Assembly: GCA_012295275.1 (NCBI GenBank) | Contig: CM022679.1 | Span: 9,464,169-9,528,168 of the forward strand | Length of the DNA: 64,000 nucleotides | From: Chrysomallon squamiferum | Taxonomy: Eukaryota; Mollusca; Gastropoda; Neomphalida; Peltospiridae | Direction of reading: 5' to 3' | In this document: in pieces, positions 26,173 through 37,610 of the stretch | How the letters are laid out: every line of letters begins with the position of its first letter | How positions within the stretch are numbered: the stretch's first letter is position 1 | Notes under the pieces: generated by a model | The model's database searches: none | What the model saw: only the letters and a program-made list of their open reading frames with translations | What the model was told of the DNA's origin: nothing | Translations under genes and position numbers: made by a program

Positions 26173-27371
26173 TCATAATACTGAAAGTGTGTGGATTTCA
26201 CTTGATTTATATTTTGTTTTTTATTTTAAGACACAAAATAGCAAAGTATTTCTTTAAAACTGGTTCTTTTTAAAAAAGCTATGTAAATATGGTTCTAATA
26301 AACATACACATATCAAGCAACAAAAGTAACTGTAGATTTTATTATCCCAATATTTTTATTTATTAATATGCTGTGACTGCATAAACTCTTCAGATTAGTG
26401 TTGAATGTTTTGTTTTTAATATGGATTCTAAAAATAAATATTACTGTAAATGTAAGAGATAATGGAATATTTACTAGTAATCTTAAATTAATTTCTCATT
26501 TAAAAAACAATAATTAAAATTTTCTTTACACATAACCAGTCCTTATTAAATACAGTGTGGTTCAAAGTCAGCTTCCTTGCTTTTTAGTCGATACAGAATT
26601 ATTTCCCTTTGAATCTAGGTTGCCTCTTCATCTCCATCATCATTATTATTAATTTTTGTTTTATTTATGATATTTCAGGTTACTGTCAACTTTGGGCCTA
26701 ATTTCAAATACCCACCCAAAGATGTGAAATCTTACAAACCAGTAAGTTATCATTACGTCTTAATATAAAAATAAAAACAAAATGTGAATTTTAAATAATT
26801 TATTATCAGTTTCATGTTGATATTTTATTTTACCATGCACCAGCATACTGTAAGTTTTTATTTTTTTTTATTTTTTTTTTAAATATATATTTTTTAAATT
26901 ATGCCATTAAACCACTGGTTGCCAAATGAAAACAAAAGAAACGAAACCTCAGAACTGTGCATCACTTTCAAATATATTTAAAACTCATCACTTGAAATAA
27001 TCACAGCTACTCTCCTCATTACAACCTTTGCAACTGTCACATACATATTATCTGTAATTAAAAAAAAATGCTTTATATATAATATTTCATAAACAAACAC
27101 ACTTGAAGTAAATATTAAGTAAAATGCATTCTGAATTATATATATATATATATATATACCTGATCAGAATGTTACCATAGTCATAACTAAATCGACTCTT
27201 TCTAAACTGTTACAACACTAGTTGGGTTGAATGAATACTTCTGTTAAGAATATTTTTAACATTGAAATTTTATTTCAGATGTCTGATGCAGCCACTGAGG
27301 CAATGATACAGTGTTCTCTGGCTGACATCATCTTCCACATAGAAAACGAAGGAGACCTGCCAGAATTTTAA
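25174..27371 (+). CDS. ASH2L: ASH2L, last four coding exons (partial gene)
   Basis: ASH2L is a core subunit of the nuclear COMPASS/MLL histone H3 lysine-4 methyltransferases; its SPRY domain binds RbBP5 and its C-terminal helix binds DPY30. The exons are 25174-25266, 25989-26087, 26679-26741 and 27279-27371. All are phase 0 with GT-AG boundaries, and together give 115 residues and a TAA stop. Recognisable pieces include [52 protein letters not shown] and the DPY30-binding segment [15 protein letters not shown]. The order and spacing match the end of animal ASH2L, with a short final tail. The N-terminal PHD/winged-helix region and most of the SPRY domain are missing. Either they lie left of the window, which would leave the minus-strand membrane-protein gene nested in a large intron, or this is a 3' fragment. 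Confidence 0.88.
25278..25440. repeat. TTTA tetranucleotide tract
   Basis: Degenerate TTTA/TTAA repeats in the ASH2L intron, just past the donor. Confidence 0.85.
25612..25706. repeat. ATC/ATT/GTT trinucleotide array
   Basis: Compound trinucleotide array in the ASH2L intron, ending in a long GTT run. Confidence 0.9.
25989..26087 (+). CDS. ASH2L: ASH2L exon, SPRY core
   Basis: Encodes 33 residues with NGVSQGLAF and [12 protein letters not shown]. The donor GTAAGC is followed at 26118 by a long GT microsatellite only 30 bp into the intron. Confidence 0.9.
26118..26169. repeat. GT dinucleotide array in an ASH2L intron
   Basis: Near-perfect GT run about 30 bp past a 5' splice site. Confidence 0.9.
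26679..26741 (+). CDS. ASH2L: ASH2L exon, NFGP motif
   Basis: 21 codons, [20 protein letters not shown] plus Pro, between TTTCAG and GTAAGT. Confidence 0.9.
27279..27371 (+). CDS. ASH2L: ASH2L terminal exon, DPY30-binding helix
   Basis: Begins [20 protein letters not shown] and ends EFstop. The [10 protein letters not shown] segment corresponds to the amphipathic helix that docks DPY30. Confidence 0.9.
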   Translation: MSDAATEAMIQCSLADIIFHIENEGDLPEF

Positions 27372-27427
27372 CAAACAATGTAATCCAATAAGTGGAAAGT
27401 AATCATGTTCCAAAAGTCAGAAATAAG

Positions 27428-27439
27428 AATAAAAATAAA
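27428..27439 (+). terminator. Candidate ASH2L poly(A) signals
   Basis: Two abutting AATAAA hexamers about 57 bp past the stop codon. Confidence 0.45.
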
Positions 27440-27486
27440 CAAACTTGGATTGAAAACAACTTGCACATTAATCCTATTATATATGT

Positions 27487-27528
27487 GGTAATATATATAT
27501 ATATATATAAAAATTAGAGCAAGAATGA

Positions 27529-27589
<61 letters not shown>

Positions 27590-27612
27590 TGTATATATAT
27601 AGATATATATAC
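27487..27612. repeat. TA / GATA microsatellite with inverted flanks
   Basis: TA runs and a GATA array. The flanks 'AAAATTAG(A/T)GCAAGAATGAG' and 'CTCATTCTTGCACTAATTTT' form an imperfect inverted repeat around it, so the tract could fold into a long hairpin. Confidence 0.8.
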
Positions 27613-30600
27613 ACACTCATTCTTGCACTAATTTTACATGCATAAACAAATGGAAAAAATTTACAAATTTTTCTAAAATTTTGATCAGGATAAATACATT
27701 AAAATAATTATTTAAATGAAACAATAAGAAAAACACTAGACATCAAGTAAAAATAGAAAGCAAATAGTGTTTATTGTATTGTTGATTTCAACACTGAAAG
27801 AATAGTTCTAGACAGCTTATATGTGAGAGAAAACTGTTGAGTTAGAGATGTTCCAGTAAGAATACCTCACAACTGCCAAGAACATGAGGCCTGTTCATTT
27901 TTTTTTTAAATGCACATCCAGTGTTTTGTTCATACAAAAAGAAAAAAAAAAAAAAAAATACAGCAAATGGATAAATGTTGTTAACTGAAATAAAAATTTT
28001 GGATGAATGTTGTATAGATGTATCACACAGTGAAAATTACATGTAGTATTAAAAAAAAAAAAAAAAAAATGTTACAATAAAAATAGTTACAAAGTTTAGT
28101 ATAGTATTTACACTTCAGATGTATATTGACGTCGCTCATTAATAATTCAATTTTTTGTTAAATGCTTGACAGGCAATTCAGGTACCATTATGATTTTTTT
28201 TTTATATGTTGTTTGTAAGTTTTATACACGAAAAGCAAATTAAGGTATACCTACAACCACATACAAAGGAAAAAAAAAAAAATAGTTTAAATATATTCTG
28301 CATACATCTGAGTTTTATATTGTCATTTCTTGGAGCCAGTCTCAGTAACAAAATCTGACAACAAAGAAGTACAGATAAAATGTAAAGGGGAAAATGAATG
28401 CATTCAGATATTTTGCTATATTATTATTTTATTGTCATATTTTGTTTATAGCCAGTGATGTTGTGTTCTGCTTGTGCTTTTAACACTTTCAGTAGGCTTC
28501 AGGTTTAGCTCTCTTTTTTTAAAGTTTTTTCAATTAGTTTCATACTTTTATTCATCAAAGATTTTACTGAATAATTCTTCAGCAGCCAAAACTAAAACCT
28601 GTTATATTTTCCTTATTATTATTATTCTTATCGCTGTTACTAGTATCTTGTAATCAATATTATTACTATTACCATCATAACTGTCCTCAGTATTACTATT
28701 ACCATCATTATTGTCATCAATATTACTATTACCATCATTGTCTTCAATATTATTATTACTATTACCATCACAATGTTAACAAGATTATTTTAAAAAGTAT
28801 TCGGTTTAGCCCTTTATGATTAACTAAACTACAGCAGATTCACTGATTTTGCAGGACTTTATTTGTTTTAATTTTTAAGCACGATGTTAAATTTGTTATT
28901 AATCATTATAAAATAATCTTTTTTATTGTGTGAATATGAAACTTTTCTCTTTCAGTCTGCCATTAGTCTTTTTTTGGATCGTGACTAATTTGAAGTGTAT
29001 TTCATACTGATAATAAAAATATGATTTTTCAAGTGACTATTACTGTTATTTCATTTTATACTTTAAAATTAAAAAAGGAAACATGGTGAAATATTAAACA
29101 ACAATAGGTTTCTAAAACTAATGACACTACAGTCAGAAATGAGCTTCTAAGTAATTTTTATTACAGAAATCAGTGCAATAATTGATAATTTGTGTAAAAA
29201 TAAAATATAAAAGTGAAATGCCATACTTCCAGTGTTATGTAAAATATACTAAAATATATACATGAATAAAATGGGATAACAGTATTTAAAAAGAATTGTA
29301 CAATTCAGCACAAATGGATATATATATATATATATATTACAAGTCCAGTAAAATATATATATACATATATATTTTAAATGTTCTTAAATGGTTGGAAATA
29401 AAATATTATAAAAACAATAACAATTTGTGATAGTTTAAATTAATCATATAAGATAGATCTTTTCCAGTGTTTTTAACATGTATAACTGTTTTTAGTTGTT
29501 GTTAAAACTAAATCTCATTTATAAGTAATGAGATTTGTTTACCACAGTTAAACAAGCAGTGAATGTAAACTTAACTACATCTATTACATAAACTAACAAA
29601 ACACATGGCTAATAATGTAATTCATTTTATTATTATATTATTATAATTTTATATATTTTGGTCTCATTCAAGATTCTGTAACATCTAGATCATGATCTAT
29701 GCATTGTTTTGGAAACCTTCACCTAATTAGTTTTTAATATTTTTAAAAGAATGTATCGTCAAGTATTCACTAATGAGGTACGCAGTTGTTTGTAAATGAT
29801 TAAGGTTGATGACTTTTAACCGAATTTTTCATGAAAGGAAAAAAAATTATTTACAGGGATTTTGTAGGTGATACTGTGCGTTTTTACAGTTAGAACAGTT
29901 TTTGCTGTCTTTACAATCAATGCTAGGTGCAAATTTTTGTTTACACATGATGACCTTTCAAATTAAGATTTCTTTTTTTTTAGCCAGATCATATTACCAA
30001 GTAATTATAACATGATGATAATGCTTATTTCATCCACATTCATATCCTGCTGTCCAACCCTGTACTACCTTATGAAACACATGACAGTCATTCTTCATAA
30101 TACATTGTTTTATCATTTTAACAAACAAGAAGATAATATACATTTTGTACATTGTGCTTTGTTCTGACAATAAATTACATTCATAAAGGCTGACATGATG
30201 AGTTTTAATATAACATTAGAAATTTATCTTGTAATTCTTAACCTGATTGATAGTGTCCCCCAGTGACACTATGAGAACAAAAAGTGATCATAAAACCATG
30301 TATTTATATACTTATATATTTATAATGTAAAAATGCTTGTAACTAAACTACATAATTCATCATACTTTTATCACAGTACATAAACTTAACCTAAGAGCAT
30401 GAAACTTAAAAATTAATTGAAATGTGGCACTGAAAAATAAAAGGTAATAGAACTGCTGTATTAAACTGACAATGATTTTGCAAAGATTTATTCATTGATT
30501 ATCTGGTTGTTTTTACATTAAAACTATTACAGAAAAAAAAAAAAAAAGATAAAGAAACACATTAATACTCTGGAATTAAAACATACTATAAAAAGCTCAT
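27613..30600. other. Intergenic region between convergent ASH2L and GGPS1
   Basis: No exon seen; AT-rich with homopolymers and a short minisatellite at 28655-28770. Confidence 0.55.
28655..28770. repeat. Short minisatellite, about 33-39 bp period
   Basis: Repeated AATATTA(TTA)CTATTACCATCA units separated by a short C/T-rich spacer. Confidence 0.65.
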
Positions 30601-30606
30601 TTTATT
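30601..30606 (-). terminator. GGPS1: Candidate GGPS1 poly(A) signal
   Basis: AATAAA on the minus strand, about 220 bp past the GGPS1 stop; another lies near 30487. Confidence 0.35.
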
Positions 30607-30827
30607 GCACAAATTTTTAAACATAAATAAACAATACACATATATTATATACTTATATGACATTGACATAACCCCAAAAAATCCTCTCATCTTTCATTTC
30701 CCAGACATGATTGATGAAAGTCAAAGATCGGTATCTACTACAGCATGTAAAGAATTGTTTAATAGATAATTGTTTTATAAATAAAGAGAAAAACTGCTGA
30801 ATGTCAGTTAAAGAGAGTGAGTGATTA

Positions 30828-33800
30828 TTAGCTGCCATTGTCTTGGTAAACTTCTTTCAGTTCATCCAACAGTCCCAGCAAATGTCTGTTACCTCCATAT
30901 CCAATAATGAGATCTTTAGCTCTGAAAAGAATTCAACAAAAGTCATATAATGTCAACAAAACCAGTTATTGTTATGTCAGCCTGTAAGGTGATCTGAGTG
31001 GCCCATATGTTATCTAAATGTAAGTGTAAACAAGATGTTTTTTTGTTGGATATTTAGAAAATGCTTTTGATAACAATGTAATTTGAATGACTTTCATAGT
31101 CTTGCTTTACTTTGATATCTTTAGTGACAAAAAATTAAACAAAAATCATTTAAAAAACAGTATGCTGTTTGAACGTAAGTGTTAACGAGTTGAAAACATA
31201 CTAATATTAAAAAAAAAAAAAACATTTAAAAATTAGAAAAATGCTTTTGATATCAATGAAATTTAAATGGTTTTCATGTTTTTGCTTTACAGTGGTCACT
31301 TTAGCAATGAAAAGAATAAAACAAAGTCATATGAAAAAATAATGTGAACAGAGCCAGCTGATTCGTTATCAGAACGCAAGTTTTAACAAGTTAAAAATTT
31401 TGATATTTAAAAAAAAAAATAATTTAAAAACCTGCTTTTGGTAACTAATTTCAATGATTTTCATAATACAATAAAGAATCATAAAGTTATGAAGTCATTA
31501 TTTAAATTTTATGTTTCTATTATCTTAGTTAAATAATTACAAAAGAAAACAGAAAACCACTGAGATTGAAAGCAAAAGCTCATTACAAAAATAAAACACT
31601 AGATTTTATCAGCGTCCCGAAATCATTCTTAGAACATGTGCTAATTTTCATACTCAAACCAACCTTTTTTCCAGTTCTTTCAGTTTGCCCTTGGTGTATT
31701 CAAAAGACCCTCTCTTTCTCATCAACTCAACACAGTATTTTTTAATATCAATATCTACAGTTCTTTGTCGCAGTATGCCTGAATGCAGGTTAAGGTAATC
31801 ACTTTTAAACAAATTTGAAATTTAAAATAATTCACAAACTCTAGTATTAATAAAACATTAAAAAAAACCCCACAAAACTTCCCCATCCACACCAAAAATA
31901 ACAACCCCTCAATTAAAACAGATAATATTTGTGTGTTTTTTGTAGAATCCTAATTTTTTTTTTTATTTATCTGTTTTTGATATCTATAATATTTATAGTA
32001 TTATCTGAACAGATGGTTTTGAAATACTTTAAAACATTATTTTCAAATGAAAGCTTTTAATTAAATTCACTGGCCAAACATTTCAGCTTTCATAAAAACA
32101 TTTTATCTGGTCAAGCAGGCCTCTTACAGTTTTTATACAGTAAGCTTTTGTTGTTTGAATATGATATTTAAAAAAATGTTTGCTGTTAATGTAATGTAAT
32201 GATATATGTAATTAAACCAACATTAAACCTTTAGCTTCTTTTTTTTTTCTTTTTTTTTTAAACCCAGCATAAATTAAAGCCAGAGATTTTTTTCATCAAA
32301 TATATTTATAAATCAGGGCTCTTTCAATACTTTAGACAATATATATATATATATACATACATACATACATACATATATATATGTAATATAACATTTAAAC
32401 ATAAAACAATGTGTTTCTGATACATTCAATCTATGTAATATAATGTTAATAAAACATTGAAAATGTGAAATGATATTCAGAATTTGATTGTCACATATTC
32501 AACTAATATAATATATTGTGAAATAATACACACAGTCTGTGTGTTATAAAGGATACTCAGAATTTGGTTGTCATTTGGGTTTGATCGAATGGCGTGGATT
32601 ATTGGAAAAGAAAATTTCCCCTCCGTCAGATCTTCTCCAAAACTTTTGTTGGATTCATACTACAATGCAAGAAAAACATGTCTTCATTATTTAATGTTTA
32701 TTTTACTTTTTTCAAAACACAGCTAACAGTAACATTTGTGCTTTCAAAAAATATTTGAACAGAAATATGCAACAAAAATTATCTGAAACAAAAACCCTTC
32801 CTACAGAGTAAGATAACTGTATGAACTAACACCAATGTAAACAATATTCCCAACAAAAATAAATAAATAAAATAAAGTAAAAAAAACAAAAAAAAACCCC
32901 ACAAAACCCCCCACAAGTAATAAACAAAGAAAGATTAAGAAACTGAAAAAAACAACCTTGTAATTTAAAAGGTTTTAATTCAGTTCATAAAGAAAAGTAA
33001 AAAAAAAAAAAAAATGAAAAAAAAAAAGGTAGAAGAAAGATTTTAATTATAAAAACCCACCTAATTTGATGTAACTTTTATAAGAATAGATAAAAACAAT
33101 CATTACCTCCTTTGAATTGAGATTGGCATAATCATCTCTGATCTGAAAGTAGAGCCCAAGAACACCAACAAGAGGCTGGAAATCACTGCAATTAAAACAT
33201 TCATTTATATCTTTTAAATCTCTGAATACAATACAATAACACCAACAAGAGGCTGGAAATCACTGCAATTAAAACATTCATTTATATCTTTTAAATCTCT
33301 GAATACAATACAATAACACCAACAATAGGCTGGAAATCACTGCAATTAAAACATTCATTTATATCTTTTAAATTATCTGAATACAACATAAGGTAGTGAC
33401 AAATCATGGAAGAAAGAAACAAACTCAAAAGCCCCTAAAAAAACCAAAACAAACTTGGTCTTCTCTATCAACAGAACTAAAAAGTCAGTTTGTTTTCTAA
33501 TGTGAAAAGTAATAGTTAGCTTCTTTTTTTCCCCTGTTATTTAAAAGATTTTCATTTACTTCAAAGAAATCACACAGCCTTTAGCGTGTGTGTCTGTGTG
33601 TGTGTCTGTGTGTGTGCATTTTTATTAAAGCAGATAAAAAAATAAAAAAATGACATAATTAATTCATAATCTTAGGAGAAAAACATGCCTGTCACATATT
33701 TTATTTAAGAAATAGAAGACCTATTTCTGGCAGTGTATTTTATAAGCTACGTCAACCTGATATTATTGTTGATTCTTACCTCTTGTTGTCACTAAACAGC

Positions 33801-36405
33801 TGCATCATCTTCACACCAAGACCAAACAGTCCACCAGTTTCTGAGAAAAAGTTTTAAAATTCTTTGAATCCCTTTAACCCAGCAGTGTCAGGTAACATAC
33901 TAATAGTCTGTGAATATCTACAAGTCACATAACTTGTCTGTGTGCTTTATTTTTTTTTATCTTTTTTTTTTTTTTTTTTTTGTCTGGGATAATTTAATAT
34001 AATATTATATTTTAGGGAAATAAATATCAGTTAGAATTTTGTTCATGTTTTACTGATCCTTATATGATATACAATGATAAACAAATATTTAAAGAAACAT
34101 ATAAATGACACATAAACATACACACATACAAACAGAGGACGGAGTGATCGTATTTACAGTGAAAAAGTGAAAGTGAACTGACTGTGATTACTATCACACA
34201 CACACACACACACACATGGACAAACACACAAACACACACAAATAACATCACAATAATAACACTCACAATTACATCCCTCTCAAACACACTGTACAGATAT
34301 ACAAGAATCTATTCACTTCATTCGTAACAAATCTTGTCACAGATTTTTTTTTTTTACTTACTTCTCTGTACCATCATCATGTACTCTTCCTCTGTTGGAC
34401 ACACATTGGAATCTCTCCAGTAAATATCCATCCCCTGACCTCTGTGCAGGTCTAGCAGCTGTTCTGTTATTTAACAAAACAAAATACAAAAAAATGTATT
34501 AAAAATCCATTATCCATTATCAAGTCTCGTATCTTGTAAAAGTTATGTAAATGTAACTGTTTTTATAAAAACTAAAAAAAAATTTCAGAAAATAAGCCAA
34601 AAAAAAGTGGCTTAACCTAGAACAAATTGCAATAGAATCTTTTATGACTGTCCCTGGTTAGAAGAGTCCCTCTGAATATCCACACCAAGTTCGGACAAAA
34701 TTCAAAATGGCTGCCAGTGAAACCTCTATGGACCATTATCTCCTAAACAGTCCATTCTAGACCACATAAATGTACTACAGGCAGACATGCCTTCAGAACT
34801 TTTGTGTGTCATCATAGGGAATATGATGTTATTGACCCAAATTACAGCATATCAGTTATCTGTCTACAAAATTACACTGGCTTATAAAAACTATAAAATT
34901 ATGTTATTGTAAAAAAAAAAAAAAAAAAAACGAATAAAATGCATTGACTAAAAAACTGCATCATCTTTAAACAATCTCAAAACACTTTATACTGACTATG
35001 TATCTGTGCATGGTATTTAGTAATGTTCTGTTACATTTAAATATCTCTTGTTAAGAAAGGAACTGACCTGTGAAAATTCTGTTAACATCTGGGTGGTCAA
35101 GTAACTGAGCTTTCTGAAGACCAAGGAAGTACACGTAATTAGCTGAATTTATAGTGTGAGGAACACCAAAGATCTTGTGGGCAACTGAAATAAAAAAATA
35201 AAAATAAAAATTTAATATTATTTTAGTATTATGAGAATTAAATAAAAGTAAGATAATGTTTTGATTAAATTACGTATCCAACCTATTTTATCTCTGGTAT
35301 TATGGTGCCAGATGTACAGTTAAAACCCCGGATTATGAGCATGGAAATCTGTATTCTTCATGGACTCTTCTTTCCTCTCACTGAAACTGGAAAACCTCCA
35401 TTTTATGGGCTGTTCTTTTGGATTAGCAATCTGGGATTTTTCTGTATGTTCCGTCTGACGAACATGACAGTATATACCACACACTTTATTATCCAAGTCA
35501 CGAAAAACATACTGGAATGAGAAACAGCTCAGTGGATCCACCAAAAGGATTGATCTGAAAACCTTCTGAACTTTGAACAGACACTCTGCCATTGAGCAGT
35601 GTCCTCTCTTTATGAAATAAATAAAGATCTACAGGACAGTGTAAAGATTACTCAGAATAAAGAAAAGTGATAAATAGAGACAAATAATGACATACAAGAA
35701 ATGCCAAGATAAAGAATCTGGATGTCTTACATATTTTACGTGCATTTAACCCTATTTCAAACTTATAATTATACAACTGTTTTAACATTATGTTAGTAAG
35801 CTGAGACACATTATGAGTAAAAATAATATTTATACATACCAGGAATTCCTCTTCTTAAATTAGAATGGTCTTCTATATCATCAATTCTTTATTTAAAAAA
35901 AAAAAAAGAACAATAATAAAGTTAAAAATTATAAAATACTTTTTTAAAATAAAGATAAAACTCCCAATTTTCTAAATCAAAATAATGTAAAATTAAAAAA
36001 GGTTTTTTTTCCTTTTTTTTCTTAAATTGCATTTTAATTACATCTTCTCAAGTTATTGAGAAAAATTAAAAATTATAAATGGATCTTTACTGTTTTCACA
36101 TAACCTACCAAACACAACACACACACACACACACACAAACAGTCACACAAACACAAACACTATAATACTCAAGCTGTTAAAAACTCACAAAAGGCTGGCA
36201 TTATGTAACATCTGTATGACATCAGCTACAAGTTTAAGCTTTTCCTTTGGAATGTTTAACCACTGGTTGAATGCCTATAAGACAAAGTCACTTATTACAA
36301 AAAAAACCCAGATTTTCTTGGAATTTTAAATAGAGCTAAAAACAACATCAAACTGATATGTGAAAAAAAAAATATATATATATATATATATATTAAATAA
36401 AAAAA

Positions 36406-36463
<58 letters not shown>

Positions 36464-37577
36464 ATTTAATAAAAAAAATAAAATGTAAAAACAGTAATAA
36501 AAAACAAAAAAAAAATAATGATGTAAACTTTTCAAATTAAATAAAAATAAATAAATAAAGTAAAAACATTTTTCTTACTGCAATAAGCTTGGTCCTCACA
36601 TGCTTGCCAGGAATTTGACAAATATATTCATATGGGGCTAACAGAATCTGAAATGTATAAAACAAAATGCATCTTTCTATTCAGAAATACAGGTAACTTT
36701 AAAACCGATTGAAGAATTGGGGTAAAAATTAAAACTAATAAACATCTGAAGAATAAAATATTTTAAATTTCTTTCATTTACTTCTTGAAATGTTTTAAAC
36801 AATAATTACACACTTTGTTTATAACTTTTAATTAATTAATATTTTACCTAAAATAATAAATTCAAATGAAATTTTTGCCTTTAATTCAGGTAAAAATAAA
36901 ACAAAAATAAAATAAAAAAAATAAAAACAATAACAAATGTCTATATTTACTTAAAATAACAATTACCCCCAAAAAAAAAACCCCAGACATGTGAAAAGTT
37001 TGATCTATAATTAAGGAAAAAAATCTAAATGATAATACCTACATACATTTCTAAAACAAAAACATGATTTCATTAAAGAATACACCACCCTTTATATAAT
37101 CAAGAGATCTGAATATGCAACAAAAAATGTTCATTGTTTTCCACGAATCAGTTTTCAATTATTTTCAAATTTCAACTTGAATGTCATTTCAAGTCCAATC
37201 ATTCTGAGCTAATACAACAGTTAGATTATTATTTTCAGATTTATTACTGTATATTAGACATGAAGGAAACTTAAATTTATTGCATTAACATCATTATTAC
37301 CTTTTCACTGTGATTTTCTTTGTCTTTATCCATATCACCCATTGCTTCTGTCGACTGCATTCCATTAATCATAACGTGAACAAACTGCCTATAATAAATA
37401 AATTACCAAAACATTTTTAATTAACAAAGTGTTTTGCCAGTTTATTTATGTTTATTTTCAACACAAGAACAAAATACTGAATATAAAGGAATATTCAATT
37501 AAAAATATTTTATCAATCATTAATAGTAACAGTCTTTTGTATATGTCTGTGTGTACATGCATATATATGTGTGTGTA

Positions 37578-37610
<33 letters not shown>

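Noticed and set aside
35320-35592. 90-codon minus-strand frame in a GGPS1 intron
   Set aside because: No homology recognised; flanking GGPS1 exons splice across it in phase; more likely a transposon remnant.
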